Made by a program: the position numbers and the translations under genes
The notes under the pieces: generated by a model
What the model was told of the DNA's origin: nothing
The model's database searches: none
The model's input: only the letters and a program-made list of their open reading frames with translations
Part shown: positions 15,626 through 24,588 of the stretch, one piece after another
Numbering within the stretch: position 1 is the stretch's first letter
Layout: each line of letters starts with the position of its first letter
Assembly (NCBI GenBank): GCA_035560555.1
Contig: DATMZF010000048.1
Location: 1-64,000, forward strand
Direction of reading: 5' to 3'
DNA length: 64,000 nt
DNA from: UBA11090 sp035560555
Lineage (GTDB): Bacteria; Spirochaetota; Spirochaetia; Treponematales; Rectinemataceae

Positions 15626-17168
15626 AAAAAAGCCCATAAACGGCGGCCTTGTGCCAGCGCCCGCATTTTATCGGGAGCGGCGCGGCTTCTGCGATATATC
15701 GAGCGGCTGCCCGATCGTCGCGCCGGGCGATTGGCTCGATGAGGCCCGGCTCCTGTCGGAATGGCTGGAAAAGGCGCTGGGCCGCAGCTTTCCCGTCGAG
15801 GCTGGCGACGAGGTTTCCTCCTCCCTGTCTTCGCGGGAACCCCGGCTTTCCATTTCAAGACAAGGGAAAACCGGTGGGGAGGAATGGCACAAGATCGACA
15901 TCGGGCCGGCCGGAATCCGCCTGCTCGCCGAGGGCGCCGCGGGAGTCGTGCGCGGCGCGTCCAGCATCGCCCAACTCGCGCTCTCCGGGAAAGGGCGAAT
16001 TCCGGCCGCGACGATCGAAGATTACCCCCGCTTCGCATGGAGAGGGCTGATGCTCGATATGGCGCGCAGCTATTTCAGCGTCGGCTTCATCGAAAAAACG
16101 CTCGATCTCGCCGCCCTCCACAAGCTCAATACGTTCCACTGGCATTTGACCGACGATCAAGCCTGGCGCCTCGAGTTGTCGTTCGCCCCTGAGGCGGCGG
16201 AACTCGGATCCCGCAGGCTCGATGGGCGATACAACCCGCCGCGATGGCGCGCGGGAAGCTACGGCGCGGCCGATATAGCGCGCGTCGTGGAATATGCCCG
16301 AATCCGCCACATAACGATCGTCCCGGAAATCGAGACGCCTGGCCACGCGGTGGCCCTCCTCGCGTCGCACCCCGAATTCTCCTGCGCCGGGGCCGTCGAC
16401 GCCGGCACGGCTTTCAAGCCCGAAGATCGTTTCGGCGTCTTCGACGATATCCTATGCGCCGGCAACGATGAGGTTTTTAGGTTTATCGGCAAGGTTCTGG
16501 ACGCGGTCTGTGAGTTTTTTCCCGGCCCCTATGTGCATATGGGTGGCGACGAGGCTCCCAAGGGAAGGTGGAGAACCTGTCCTCGCTGCGTATCGAGAAT
16601 GGAAGCGTTGAATCTCCGCGACGAGAGAGGAGAGCTCGATCCGGAACGGCTGCAGGCCTGGTTCATGGGAAGAATGGCCGGCATGCTCGCGGCGCGGGGC
16701 AGACGGATGATCGGCTGGGATGAGATCATGGGCGAGAACCTAGGGCGAGATGTGGTCGTCATGGCGTGGAGGAACAAAGGCCGAATCGCCGCGGCCGCGA
16801 GCGCCGGGTTCGACGTGGTGGCCTGCCCGCAGACGAAGGCCTGCTATCTGGATCATAAGCAGACAGAGGACCCTGAGGAGCCAGGGCAGCTGGGTGTCTG
16901 CACGCTTGAAGACTGCTATGCCTTTGACCCTGTCCCTCCGGGACTCGATCCTGGCCAGGAGGGGAGGATAATCGGCGCGCAGGGGAATTTGTGGAGCGAG
17001 CTCCTTTATTTCGGGAGACAGGCGGAGTATATGCTGTTCCCTCGGCTCTGCGCCCTCGCGGAAGTATTCTGGACTCCAAAGGCGCGGCGCGATTATCCGG
17101 ATTTCCTCGCGAGAATGAGCGTTCACCGGCACAGATTGGATGCGTGGGAAGTGAATAGCCGCCGTTGA
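15600..17168 (+). CDS. Beta-N-acetylhexosaminidase (glycoside hydrolase family 20)
   Basis: A 522-residue GH20 enzyme that releases terminal GlcNAc or GalNAc by substrate-assisted catalysis. An N-terminal alpha/beta domain is followed by a TIM barrel with LNTFHWHLTDDQAWRLE (about 176-192), the catalytic pair D317-E318 in HMGGDEAPKGRW, and the C-terminal QGNLWSELLYFG block. No signal peptide is visible. The gene overlaps GH1 by 26 bases if it starts at 15600, or by 11 bases from the ATG at 15615; neither has a clear ribosome site, so translational coupling is likely. It is the last gene of the sugar operon. Confidence 0.93.
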   Translation: MSSPAMNYRKKPINGGLVPAPAFYRERRGFCDISSGCPIVAPGDWLDEARLLSEWLEKALGRSFPVEAGDEVSSSLSSREPRLSISRQGKTGGEEWHKIDIGPAGIRLLAEGAAGVVRGASSIAQLALSGKGRIPAATIEDYPRFAWRGLMLDMARSYFSVGFIEKTLDLAALHKLNTFHWHLTDDQAWRLELSFAPEAAELGSRRLDGRYNPPRWRAGSYGAADIARVVEYARIRHITIVPEIETPGHAVALLASHPEFSCAGAVDAGTAFKPEDRFGVFDDILCAGNDEVFRFIGKVLDAVCEFFPGPYVHMGGDEAPKGRWRTCPRCVSRMEALNLRDERGELDPERLQAWFMGRMAGMLAARGRRMIGWDEIMGENLGRDVVVMAWRNKGRIAAAASAGFDVVACPQTKACYLDHKQTEDPEEPGQLGVCTLEDCYAFDPVPPGLDPGQEGRIIGAQGNLWSELLYFGRQAEYMLFPRLCALAEVFWTPKARRDYPDFLARMSVHRHRLDAWEVNSRR

Positions 17169-17193
17169 CAGCTGGGTTTTTCCGCGCTGATAT
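17165..17193 (+). promoter_or_regulatory. Sigma-70 promoter of hflX
   Basis: A perfect TTGACA (17165-17170) overlaps the GH20 stop codon, followed after 17 bases by TGATAT (17188-17193). It lies about 30 bases upstream of the hflX start. Confidence 0.6.
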
Positions 17194-17220
17194 GGTATTC
17201 TATATTTCGGCAGGTAGCAT

Positions 17221-18492
17221 ATGAACGAATATTTCGATCCCCGTCCCAAGGCCGAGCGCGCTCTTCTCGTGGGCGTGGAAATCGACTCGGTCAAGAAAGA
17301 GGAAGCCTTGAGTCTCCTCCACGAACTCGGAGGCCTCGCGAACACTCTCGGCCTCGAGGTCGTCAACTCCATGTCCATCAAACTCCGCGAAAAGACCGCG
17401 AGCCTCCTCGTCGGAACGGGCAAGGCGGATGAGATCGTCGCGATAGCGAAATCGGACAATGTCGATTCCATAGTCTTCGATCACCCGCTCTCCCCAAGCC
17501 AGCAGAGGAATTGGGAGAAACTTTCGGGCAAGAAAGTGTACGACAGAGCCGAACTCATCATCAAAATATTCTCGTCCCGAGCCCTGACCAGGGAAGCAAG
17601 CCTCCAGGTCGAGCTTGCGCAGCTCGAATTCGCCATGCCGCGGCTGGCGCACTCGTATGAAGATCTGTCGCGTCAGCGCGGCGGACGCTATGGCACGAAG
17701 GGTTCGGGCGAGCAGAAGATCGAACTGGATCGCCGCTCGATAGAACATCGGATCCATGAAATCAAAGAAGAGATGAAGGATGTCAAGAAGTCGCGCGATG
17801 TTCAGCGAAGGCGCAGGGAGCGCATCGAACTGCCGAGAGCGGCCATCGTCGGATACACGAACGCGGGCAAATCCAGCCTACTCAACGCGCTGACCACGGC
17901 GAACGTGCTGGCGGAGGACAAGCTCTTCGCGACACTCGATCCCACGACGCGCAAGCTCATCCTCAAGTCTGGGGCCACGCTTCTCATCACCGATACCGTG
18001 GGCTTCGTGCGCAACCTTCCCCATAATCTCGTAGACGCGTTCAAGGCCACGCTGGAGGAAGCCACGGCATCCGATCTCCTCATCCACGTCGCCGATGCCT
18101 CCGATCCCGAAGTGGAGATACATATGGCCACGACGGAGAAGGTCCTCGCCGAAATCGGCGCCGCCGACCTGCCCAGGATTCTCGTCCTCAACAAGATCGA
18201 CATCGCTGACCCCGCGGCCCTGGAGCAGTGGAAGCGAGTGCATCCCGAAGGCTTGACCGTATCCGCGAAGACGGGACAAGGCCTCGACAGTCTCGCCGTT
18301 CTCATAGAAATGAACCTCACGTCCGAAATGGAGGAAGTGCTGCTCGCCATCCCACATGCCGAGTATTCCTTGATTCCGCTCATCCATCGCGAGGGATCGG
18401 TGATCGAGGAAAGGACGGAAGACGAGAGAACGATCGTCAAGTGCAGAATCCCGAAGCGTCTCGAGGGAAGGCTGGGGAAATACCGCGTCTGA
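17221..18492 (+). CDS. hflX: GTPase HflX (ribosome-splitting)
   Basis: A 423-residue GTPase that binds the 50S subunit and splits stalled ribosomes under stress. The N-terminal HflX domain includes SLLVGTGKADEIVAIA and VIFDHPLSPSQQRNWE-like text, followed by the QLEFAMPRLAHSYEDLSRQRGG linker (about 141-162). The G domain shows G1 GYTNAGKSSLLNAL (about 204-217), G3 DTVGFVRNLPHNLVDAFKAT and G4 NKID. The length is normal. It has its own promoter after the sugar operon and is followed by a small gap and a reductase gene. Confidence 0.95.
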   Translation: MNEYFDPRPKAERALLVGVEIDSVKKEEALSLLHELGGLANTLGLEVVNSMSIKLREKTASLLVGTGKADEIVAIAKSDNVDSIVFDHPLSPSQQRNWEKLSGKKVYDRAELIIKIFSSRALTREASLQVELAQLEFAMPRLAHSYEDLSRQRGGRYGTKGSGEQKIELDRRSIEHRIHEIKEEMKDVKKSRDVQRRRRERIELPRAAIVGYTNAGKSSLLNALTTANVLAEDKLFATLDPTTRKLILKSGATLLITDTVGFVRNLPHNLVDAFKATLEEATASDLLIHVADASDPEVEIHMATTEKVLAEIGAADLPRILVLNKIDIADPAALEQWKRVHPEGLTVSAKTGQGLDSLAVLIEMNLTSEMEEVLLAIPHAEYSLIPLIHREGSVIEERTEDERTIVKCRIPKRLEGRLGKYRV

Positions 18493-18506
18493 GAACGGAA
18501 GAAGAC

Positions 18507-19433
18507 ATGAGAGGAATAAGATCCGCCCTGATCGTTGGCGCTGGAGCCATAGGCGCCGCCGTCGCTTCACTGCTTTACGACGCGAACCCTGATGCGGTGG
18601 CGCTCTGCGCCACAGGGGCGCGCAGGGAACGCTATCTCCGGGATGGCTTCATCATCAACGATAAACGCTACGCTTTCCGGCTGGCAGATCCCCAGGCGGA
18701 TGCTCCCTATGACCTTATCATCGTCTCGGTAAAGTCCGACGCTCTTTCCGGCGCGATTGAGGATATGCGTCCCTATGTCGGTCCCGACACGACGATCCTG
18801 TCGCTGCTCAATGGCATTTCGAGCGAAGAAATCCTGCGCGCCGAATTCGGCGCGGGAAAAGTGCCGCTGGCGATAATTATCGCCATAGACGCGCTGAGAG
18901 TTGGGAATGCGGTGACCTTCAAAAGCCAGGGCGAAATACAATTCGGTTACGAGAAGGACTTTGGGGAAGCTTCAGGCGATCGGACGGCTTTGGTTTCTCG
19001 CTTTTTCACCGCCCACAACATTCTGCACGAGATATCCCCCGATATGACAAAAGTCCTCTGGTACAAATTCATGCTCAATGTCGCCCTGAACCAATGGTCG
19101 GCCATTCTTCGGGGTCCTTACGCGCTGTTTCAGGAAAGCGTTTCGGCCAGGGAGCTTTTGTCCGCCACGATGAAGGAAGTGATAGCCTTGTCGGAGGCCC
19201 TGGGCAAAGGGCTCGTCCTGAAGGATATAGACAGGGTCTTCGCGACGCTGGACAAACTGAATGGAAAGGGCCGGACCTCCATGCTCCAGGATGTGGACGC
19301 CGGGAGGAAAACGGAAGTGGGAGCCTTCGCGGGCGTAGTGGTGGAGAAAGCGCGCGAATGCGGCGTCTCGGCGCCAATTAATCAATTCCTGCTTCTCGCG
19401 ATCAAGGCGATCGAAGACGGCTTCGGGCAATGA
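18507..19433 (+). CDS. Ketopantoate reductase family protein (PanE/ApbA-like)
   Basis: A 308-residue NADPH-dependent oxidoreductase of the 2-dehydropantoate 2-reductase family. The dinucleotide motif LIVGAGAIGAAVASLL is at about 8-23, VSVKSDAL follows near 70, and a C-terminal helical domain contains KVLWYKFMLNVALNQWSA, where K and N are the expected catalytic/substrate residues. The classical role is reduction of ketopantoate to pantoate for CoA synthesis, but many paralogues have other substrates. The start at 18507 follows GGAAGAAG; the longer in-frame version would overlap hflX out of frame. It is probably co-transcribed with hflX. The specific substrate is uncertain. Confidence 0.85.
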   Translation: MRGIRSALIVGAGAIGAAVASLLYDANPDAVALCATGARRERYLRDGFIINDKRYAFRLADPQADAPYDLIIVSVKSDALSGAIEDMRPYVGPDTTILSLLNGISSEEILRAEFGAGKVPLAIIIAIDALRVGNAVTFKSQGEIQFGYEKDFGEASGDRTALVSRFFTAHNILHEISPDMTKVLWYKFMLNVALNQWSAILRGPYALFQESVSARELLSATMKEVIALSEALGKGLVLKDIDRVFATLDKLNGKGRTSMLQDVDAGRKTEVGAFAGVVVEKARECGVSAPINQFLLLAIKAIEDGFGQ

Positions 19434-19447
19434 TCTACAGCGGGATT

Positions 19448-20245
19448 TTATAAAGCTTCTATGCCTTTCTCAGGCTCGGCCTTCCTCAGGCTCGAAATCT
19501 CCCCCGACCAGAAAGCCTCGATGTCGCCTCTCTCCGCGGCGAGCAGAAGCCGGCCCATGCCGTCGATTCCGACGATCTTTCCCCGTTTCAGGTCTCCCCG
19601 CTCCGGATGTCCGACGATGAAGTCTATCTCCTCGCCCATTCCCCACATGGCTTTTTCGTATTCCTTCCGCCATCCCTCGTCTTCAAGTCTGATCGCCGCC
19701 GCTTCGCTTATGGCCAGGGCCAGCGCGTCGGTATCGGGTATCTCGCTCGGGTTTGGCCCCGCCATGGCCGAGGCGATTTCGTCGAGGCTCGTGGCCTTAT
19801 CTTTCAGCGTATCCGGATAGGATCCTCTCCTGAGGTTGACCCCGATGCCGGCGAGGAACCACCCGCCTGTGGTTTCGCAGAGAAGGCCGCACAATTTCCT
19901 GAAACCTGGCTTCTCCATATCCCCGGCGCCGCCCAAACCCACGATGTCGTTTGGCCATTTGACGCGGAGACAGGAGAGAGCCAGTTTCGACAAGACGTCG
20001 TAGACGGCGAGACCGATTCTCAACGGGGGAGCCTTTACGCTTAAGAAGTCGCCCTTCAGGCAGAGCGTCATGAGCAGCGAGGTGCCGGTCCCGTTCCGCC
20101 AGGATCTGCCCTCGATCCGCCCCCGGCCGGCCGTCTGCCGGTCGGCGAGGACGATGAGCCCGGAGTCTTCTCCGCTCGCGATGAGGCTTCTCGCGAGATC
20201 CATGGTGGAGCCGACCGCCGCATAGCGCCGTATATGGAAATCCAT
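19448..20245 (-). CDS. birA: Biotin--[acetyl-CoA-carboxylase] ligase, catalytic type
   Basis: A 265-residue biotin protein ligase. The biotinyl-AMP loop is TAGRGRIEGRSW (about 38-49), followed by LRVKWPNDIVGL (about 92-103) and LAGIGVNLRRG. The N-terminal HTH found in bifunctional BirA is absent, so it should attach biotin to carboxylase carrier proteins without repressing transcription. It is convergent with the reductase gene and divergent from glmS. No biotin genes are in the window. Confidence 0.92.
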   Translation of the reverse strand: MDFHIRRYAAVGSTMDLARSLIASGEDSGLIVLADRQTAGRGRIEGRSWRNGTGTSLLMTLCLKGDFLSVKAPPLRIGLAVYDVLSKLALSCLRVKWPNDIVGLGGAGDMEKPGFRKLCGLLCETTGGWFLAGIGVNLRRGSYPDTLKDKATSLDEIASAMAGPNPSEIPDTDALALAISEAAAIRLEDEGWRKEYEKAMWGMGEEIDFIVGHPERGDLKRGKIVGIDGMGRLLLAAERGDIEAFWSGEISSLRKAEPEKGIEAL

Positions 20246-20340
20246 GACGATACGATAGAAGTTTTCCCGCGCTTTTTCAATCTTGGCGCCTGTCTTGATA
20301 CTAGTATTTTGTCAAGGATCCGGTATTATGAAATAAAAAT

Positions 20341-20368
20341 TGGTCCAGGTTTCAATTTTACCTGACCA
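20341..20368. promoter_or_regulatory. Imperfect inverted repeat in the glmS leader
   Basis: TGGTCCAGGT (20341-20350) faces ACCTGACCA (20360-20368): an 8-9 bp dyad with one bulged base, 50 bases before glmS. GntR-type regulators of amino-sugar genes bind TGGTC...GACCA dyads, so it may be an operator. This is a weak call. Confidence 0.3.
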
Positions 20369-20417
20369 CAATGTACAAATTGACAATCATCTGTTGACGC
20401 ATCCGGAGGAACGGCAC

Positions 20418-22253
20418 ATGTGCGGTATCATAGGCTATTCGGGACCAAGAAAGACTTCATCCATTCTTCTTGAGGGACTTAGGCGGCTGGAATACAGGGG
20501 CTACGACTCGGCTGGCATCGCCGTCGGCGGAAGGATGTACGCTGGCCATCCTCTGGGCGTCGTGAAATCCGTGGGGAAGATCGCTGCGCTCAAGGCCGCC
20601 ATACCCGCCGACCTGGATGGAACCTGGGGTATCGGCCACACCCGATGGGCGACGCACGGCGGCGTCACGATGGCCAACGCGCATCCCCATACCGACACAT
20701 CGGGCAAGATAGCCGTCGTCCACAACGGCATCATCGAAAACCATCACGCGTTGAAATCCATGCTTGAGAAGAAAGGCTGCGTGTTTACGAGCGAAACAGA
20801 CACGGAGGTCATACCCCATCTCATCGCGGAATACTACAAGGGAGACCTCTTGGAGGCGGTGAAGGCGGCGATCCAGAATCTCCAGGGCACTTACGGCATC
20901 GCCGTCATACATGCCGATGAGCCGGGGCGCATCGTGGGCGCCAGGAACGGGAGCCCTCTGGTGGTGGGCGTCGGCGCGGGCGAGATGTTTCTCGCGAGCG
21001 ACATCACCGCGATGGTGGCCTATACCAATAAGGTCGTCTATCTCAACGATGGCGAGATCGTCGACATCGGAAAGGACAACTACGCCATAATAGACAGGGA
21101 AGAGCGCAAGGTGGACAAGAAGGTGGACCAGATCACCTGGGAACTTGGCTCCATCGAGAAGGGCGCCTATCCCTGCCACATGGAAAAGGAAATTTTCGAG
21201 CAGCCCGAATCCATAGCCCGGGCTCTGAGCGGGCGCCTGGACGTGGAGAATTCCACGTCCAAGCTGGGAGGCCTCAATATGGAAAGGCGCAGATTCGCGG
21301 GCATCGGCCGGGTGAAGATCATCGCGGCCGGCACGAGCTGGCACGCCGGTCTCGTCGGGGCTCACCTTCTGGAGCATATGGCACGCATACCAGCCTCCTC
21401 TGAAATGGCGAGCGAAGTCCGATACAGGAATCCGGTGGTGGAGAAGGACAGCCTCTGGTTCACCGTCAGCCAGTCCGGCGAAACGGCCGATTCCCTCTAC
21501 GCCATGAGGGAAATCCAGCGCAAGGGCGGATCGGTGCTCGGGATCTGCAATGTCGTCGGCTCGACGATAGCGAGGGAATCGGATGGCGGCATCTACGTCC
21601 ACTCCGGACCCGAGATCGCCGTGGCCTCGACCAAGGCTTTCACGAGCCAGCTGGCCGCCTTTTATCTCTTCACCCTCCTCATGGCGAGAATGCGGGACAT
21701 GTCGCGGGAAGAGGGTGGCAAATTCCTCGGCTCTCTCCAGAAGGTTCCCGAAATGGTCGAGACCGTCCTCAAACAGCGCGACCACATCCAGACCATAGCC
21801 AAGAAGTATTGCAGGGCAAAGGATTTCCTCTTCCTGGGGCGAGGAATCCTCTATCCGATAGCGCTGGAAGGGGCGCTCAAGCTCAAGGAGATTAGCTATA
21901 TCCACGCAGAGGGCTGCAGCGCCGGCGAGATGAAGCATGGACCCATCGCGCTCGTGACTCCCGAGGTACCCAGCGTCTTCCTCGTGTCGGACGATTTCCT
22001 CCGCGAGAAAACGATCTCCAATATCAGGGAAATCAAAGCTCGAGGGGGGCCGATCATCGCCGTGGGCGTGGAAGGCGACGATGAGACGCGAAGACTCGTC
22101 GACGATTTCATCCCCGTTCCCAAGGCCGATCCGCGCTTTTATCCCTTCACCATGGTCGTGCCCCTCCAGCTTTTCGCGTATTTCTGCGCCTTGGAACTCG
22201 GAAGGGACGTGGATCAGCCGCGGAATCTGGCCAAGAGCGTGACCGTAGAATAG
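20418..22253 (+). CDS. glmS: Glutamine--fructose-6-phosphate aminotransferase
   Basis: A 611-residue cytoplasmic enzyme that makes glucosamine 6-phosphate from fructose 6-phosphate and glutamine, the first step to UDP-GlcNAc. The N-terminal glutaminase begins MCGIIGYSGPR with the catalytic Cys2; RRLEYRGYDSAG and GIGHTRWATHG follow. Two SIS domains form the isomerase half, with TVSQSGETADSLYAM and the SFEGAL-like LEGALKLKEISYIHAEGCSAGEMKHGPIAL region. The C-terminus DQPRNLAKSVTVE is classic. GGAGGA at 20405-20410 fixes the ATG at 20418, since the Cys must be residue 2. No glmS ribozyme was found in the short leader. Confidence 0.97.
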   Translation: MCGIIGYSGPRKTSSILLEGLRRLEYRGYDSAGIAVGGRMYAGHPLGVVKSVGKIAALKAAIPADLDGTWGIGHTRWATHGGVTMANAHPHTDTSGKIAVVHNGIIENHHALKSMLEKKGCVFTSETDTEVIPHLIAEYYKGDLLEAVKAAIQNLQGTYGIAVIHADEPGRIVGARNGSPLVVGVGAGEMFLASDITAMVAYTNKVVYLNDGEIVDIGKDNYAIIDREERKVDKKVDQITWELGSIEKGAYPCHMEKEIFEQPESIARALSGRLDVENSTSKLGGLNMERRRFAGIGRVKIIAAGTSWHAGLVGAHLLEHMARIPASSEMASEVRYRNPVVEKDSLWFTVSQSGETADSLYAMREIQRKGGSVLGICNVVGSTIARESDGGIYVHSGPEIAVASTKAFTSQLAAFYLFTLLMARMRDMSREEGGKFLGSLQKVPEMVETVLKQRDHIQTIAKKYCRAKDFLFLGRGILYPIALEGALKLKEISYIHAEGCSAGEMKHGPIALVTPEVPSVFLVSDDFLREKTISNIREIKARGGPIIAVGVEGDDETRRLVDDFIPVPKADPRFYPFTMVVPLQLFAYFCALELGRDVDQPRNLAKSVTVE

Positions 22254-22323
22254 CGGGTGTTTTGATATTCAAAATTTCGGGCGACGCGGTTTTCGGAGAT
22301 TTTCGGCAAGGCGAAAAAAATGG

Positions 22324-22352
22324 TTGTTCATCTCCATCTACGGGAGTATACT
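22324..22352 (+). promoter_or_regulatory. Sigma-70 promoter of the liv operon
   Basis: TTGTTC (22324-22329) and TATACT (22347-22352) are separated by 17 bases, 35 bases before the start codon at 22388. Confidence 0.6.
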
Positions 22353-22387
22353 GGCATCTGTTTTGCACAAAATTCCAAGGAGGAATT

Positions 22388-23542
22388 ATGAAGAGGGCGA
22401 TTTTTGCTATGGTTCTAATCGTCTCCCTGGCTCTTGCGGGCTGCGCGAGCGGCGGAAAGGGCGACACGATCAAGGTGGGTTGGTTCGGCGCTTTGACCGG
22501 AGATCAGGCAGTGTGGGGCGAAAACGAATTCAACACCGTCAAGATGTTGTTCGAGGAATATAACGCCGCCGGCGGAATCCAGGTTGGCAACAAGAAATAC
22601 AAGCTCGAAGCCATCGGCTACGATAACAAGGGCGACGCTCAGGAAGCCGTGAACGTCGTGAAAAGACTCACCGGCCAGGACAAAGTCGTCGCCATTCTCG
22701 GCCCCAACGCTTCGGGAAACGCTATCCCCATAGCGCCGGTCCTCGAGCAGGCCAAGGTTCCCGATATCGCCACCGTGGCGACAAACCCGAAAGTCACCGT
22801 CCTCGATGGAAAGGTGAAGCCTTACAACTTCCGCGTCTGCTTCATCGACCCCTACCAGGGCGCCGTGGCGGCCGGCTACGCGTTTGACAGGCTCGGCGCC
22901 AAGAAAGCGGCCATTCTCTACGATGTGTCCGACGACTATTCGCAGGGCTTGCGCGAATTCTTCAAGGTGAACTTCGAGAAGAAGGGCGGCACCATCGTGG
23001 CCGACGAATCCTTCAACGCCGGCGACGTGGATTTCAGGCCCCAGCTCTCCAAGATCAAGGCGGCCAGTCCCGACATCATCTTCATGCCTTACTTCTTCAA
23101 GGAAGTCGCTCTCTCCGCCAACCAGGCCAGAGAGCTCGGCATCACGCAGGTGTTGATGGGCGGAGACGGATGGCCCTCGGAGCAGCTCATCTCCATGGGT
23201 GGGAAAGCCGTGGAAGGCTGCTACTTTGTCAACCATCTCGACTATGCCGACCCGGCGGTCGCGGACTACAAAGCCCGCTATCTGGCCAAATATGGCAAGG
23301 AAACCGAGCTCAATGGTTACCTCGTCCACGACGCTGTTCTCCTCCTCGTTGCCGGTCTCCAGAAAGCCGGAAAAGTGAATGGCGAAGCCTTGGCCAAGGC
23401 CTTCAACGGCATCGAGGTCCAGGGCATCACGGGCAAGATTAAAATCAGCCCCGAGACCCATAACCCCGAAGGCAAGGACGCGGCCATCCTCAAGATCATC
23501 GATGGCAAGTACGTATTCCAGGAAAAGTACGCCGCCGAATAA
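22388..23542 (+). CDS. Branched-chain amino acid ABC transporter substrate-binding lipoprotein
   Basis: A 384-residue LivJ-type periplasmic binding protein. The signal peptide ends in the lipobox LALAGC, so it is a lipid-anchored protein. The fold begins DTIKVGWFGALTGDQAVWGENEF and continues with VVAILGPNASGNAIPIAPVLEQ, typical of type I periplasmic binding proteins for Leu/Ile/Val or related amino acids. AAGGAGG at 22380 region, then ATG at 22388, fixes the start. A strong terminator-like hairpin follows (23557-23616), which should keep permease levels below those of this protein. It is the first of five genes of one complete uptake system. Confidence 0.94.
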   Translation: MKRAIFAMVLIVSLALAGCASGGKGDTIKVGWFGALTGDQAVWGENEFNTVKMLFEEYNAAGGIQVGNKKYKLEAIGYDNKGDAQEAVNVVKRLTGQDKVVAILGPNASGNAIPIAPVLEQAKVPDIATVATNPKVTVLDGKVKPYNFRVCFIDPYQGAVAAGYAFDRLGAKKAAILYDVSDDYSQGLREFFKVNFEKKGGTIVADESFNAGDVDFRPQLSKIKAASPDIIFMPYFFKEVALSANQARELGITQVLMGGDGWPSEQLISMGGKAVEGCYFVNHLDYADPAVADYKARYLAKYGKETELNGYLVHDAVLLLVAGLQKAGKVNGEALAKAFNGIEVQGITGKIKISPETHNPEGKDAAILKIIDGKYVFQEKYAAE

Positions 23543-23556
23543 GCGCGGTATCTAGA

Positions 23557-23616
23557 GGGCAGTCAGTGAAGCGCCGGGGGAAAGTCTCCGACGCTTCACG
23601 GCTGCCCGATTTTTTC
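23557..23616 (+). terminator. Attenuator/terminator between the liv binding protein and permease genes
   Basis: GGGCAG (23557-23562) and GTGAAGCG (23566-23573) pair with CGCTTCAC (23592-23599) and CTGCCC (23602-23607). The stem is followed by a T-run at 23610-23615. Partial read-through would supply the permease genes. Confidence 0.8.
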
Positions 23617-23692
23617 CCCGGGCGGCGCGAACGCGGAACTTTCCGAAGTCCGCGCTCGCGCCGACACCAATCCAGCCGAAAGAGGACAGGCC

Positions 23693-24571
23693 ATGATTCA
23701 GTTCCTTCAACAGTTGATAAACGGGCTCTCGATCGGCTCCGTATACGCATTGATGGCTGTTGGTTACTCCCTCGTGTATTCCATCATGAATTTTTCCAAC
23801 TTCGCCCATGGTGGCGTCATTATGCTGGGCGCTTATTTCGGCTTCTTCGCGCTAACACTGCTGAAGCTTCCGTTCATCGCGGCCTTCCTGCTCGCGACCG
23901 TCGGGACGACCTTGCTGGCCACCCTCATCGAGCGGGTGGCGTACAAACCCCTTCGCGAGCGAAACGCTCCATTTCTCTACTTCATCATCTCGGCCATGGG
24001 CGCTTCCATTCTTCTCGAGAACATCGTGATAGCGACTATTGGCCCCACGTTCAGGACCTATCCGCAGGTCATCGAGAGGACGCCCATCGAACTCGGGCCT
24101 CTGGCCATTGGGCGACTCGATCTGTTGATGTTCTTCATTTCCGCCATCTGCCTCGGCGGACTCATTCTTTTTATTGAAAAGACTAAAATGGGCAAGGCCA
24201 TCCAGGCCGCGGCGTATAACATCAAAGCCTGCGCCCTCATGGGCGTGAATACGGACAGAATAATCCTGATCGTGTTCGGCCTCGGCGGATTCCTCGCCGG
24301 CGTCGCGGGCGTCTTCTTCGGCATGAAGTACACGGTGTATCCACAGATCGGGAACATCACGACCAAGTCCTTTATCGCCGCCGTGTTCGGGGGACTGGGG
24401 AGCCTTCCGGGAGCCGTCATCGGCTCGGTGATCCTCGGCATCATCGAAACCCTCGTCGCGGGGTACATCTCTTCGCAATACCGCGATCTCATCGCGTTCG
24501 TAATCCTTATCGGCGTTCTCATATTCAGGCCAACCGGCATCATGGGTAAGAACACCGTAGACAAGGCCTGA
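23693..24571 (+). CDS. livH: Branched-chain amino acid ABC transporter permease LivH
   Basis: A 292-residue inner-membrane permease with about eight hydrophobic helices. The N-terminus FLQQLINGLSIGSVYALMAVGYSLVYSIMNFSNFAHG-like region and the C-terminal AVFGGLGSLPGAVIGSVILGIIE block are typical of LivH. It pairs with LivM, 17 bases downstream, and the LivG/LivF ATPases. AGAGGACAGG precedes the ATG. The exact amino acid range is unknown. Confidence 0.94.
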   Translation: MIQFLQQLINGLSIGSVYALMAVGYSLVYSIMNFSNFAHGGVIMLGAYFGFFALTLLKLPFIAAFLLATVGTTLLATLIERVAYKPLRERNAPFLYFIISAMGASILLENIVIATIGPTFRTYPQVIERTPIELGPLAIGRLDLLMFFISAICLGGLILFIEKTKMGKAIQAAAYNIKACALMGVNTDRIILIVFGLGGFLAGVAGVFFGMKYTVYPQIGNITTKSFIAAVFGGLGSLPGAVIGSVILGIIETLVAGYISSQYRDLIAFVILIGVLIFRPTGIMGKNTVDKA

Positions 24572-24588
24572 GGCCCGGGGGAATTAAG

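Noticed and set aside
20246..20417. glmS ribozyme upstream of glmS
   Set aside because: The leader is short and lacks the conserved ribozyme core; only a small imperfect dyad is seen.
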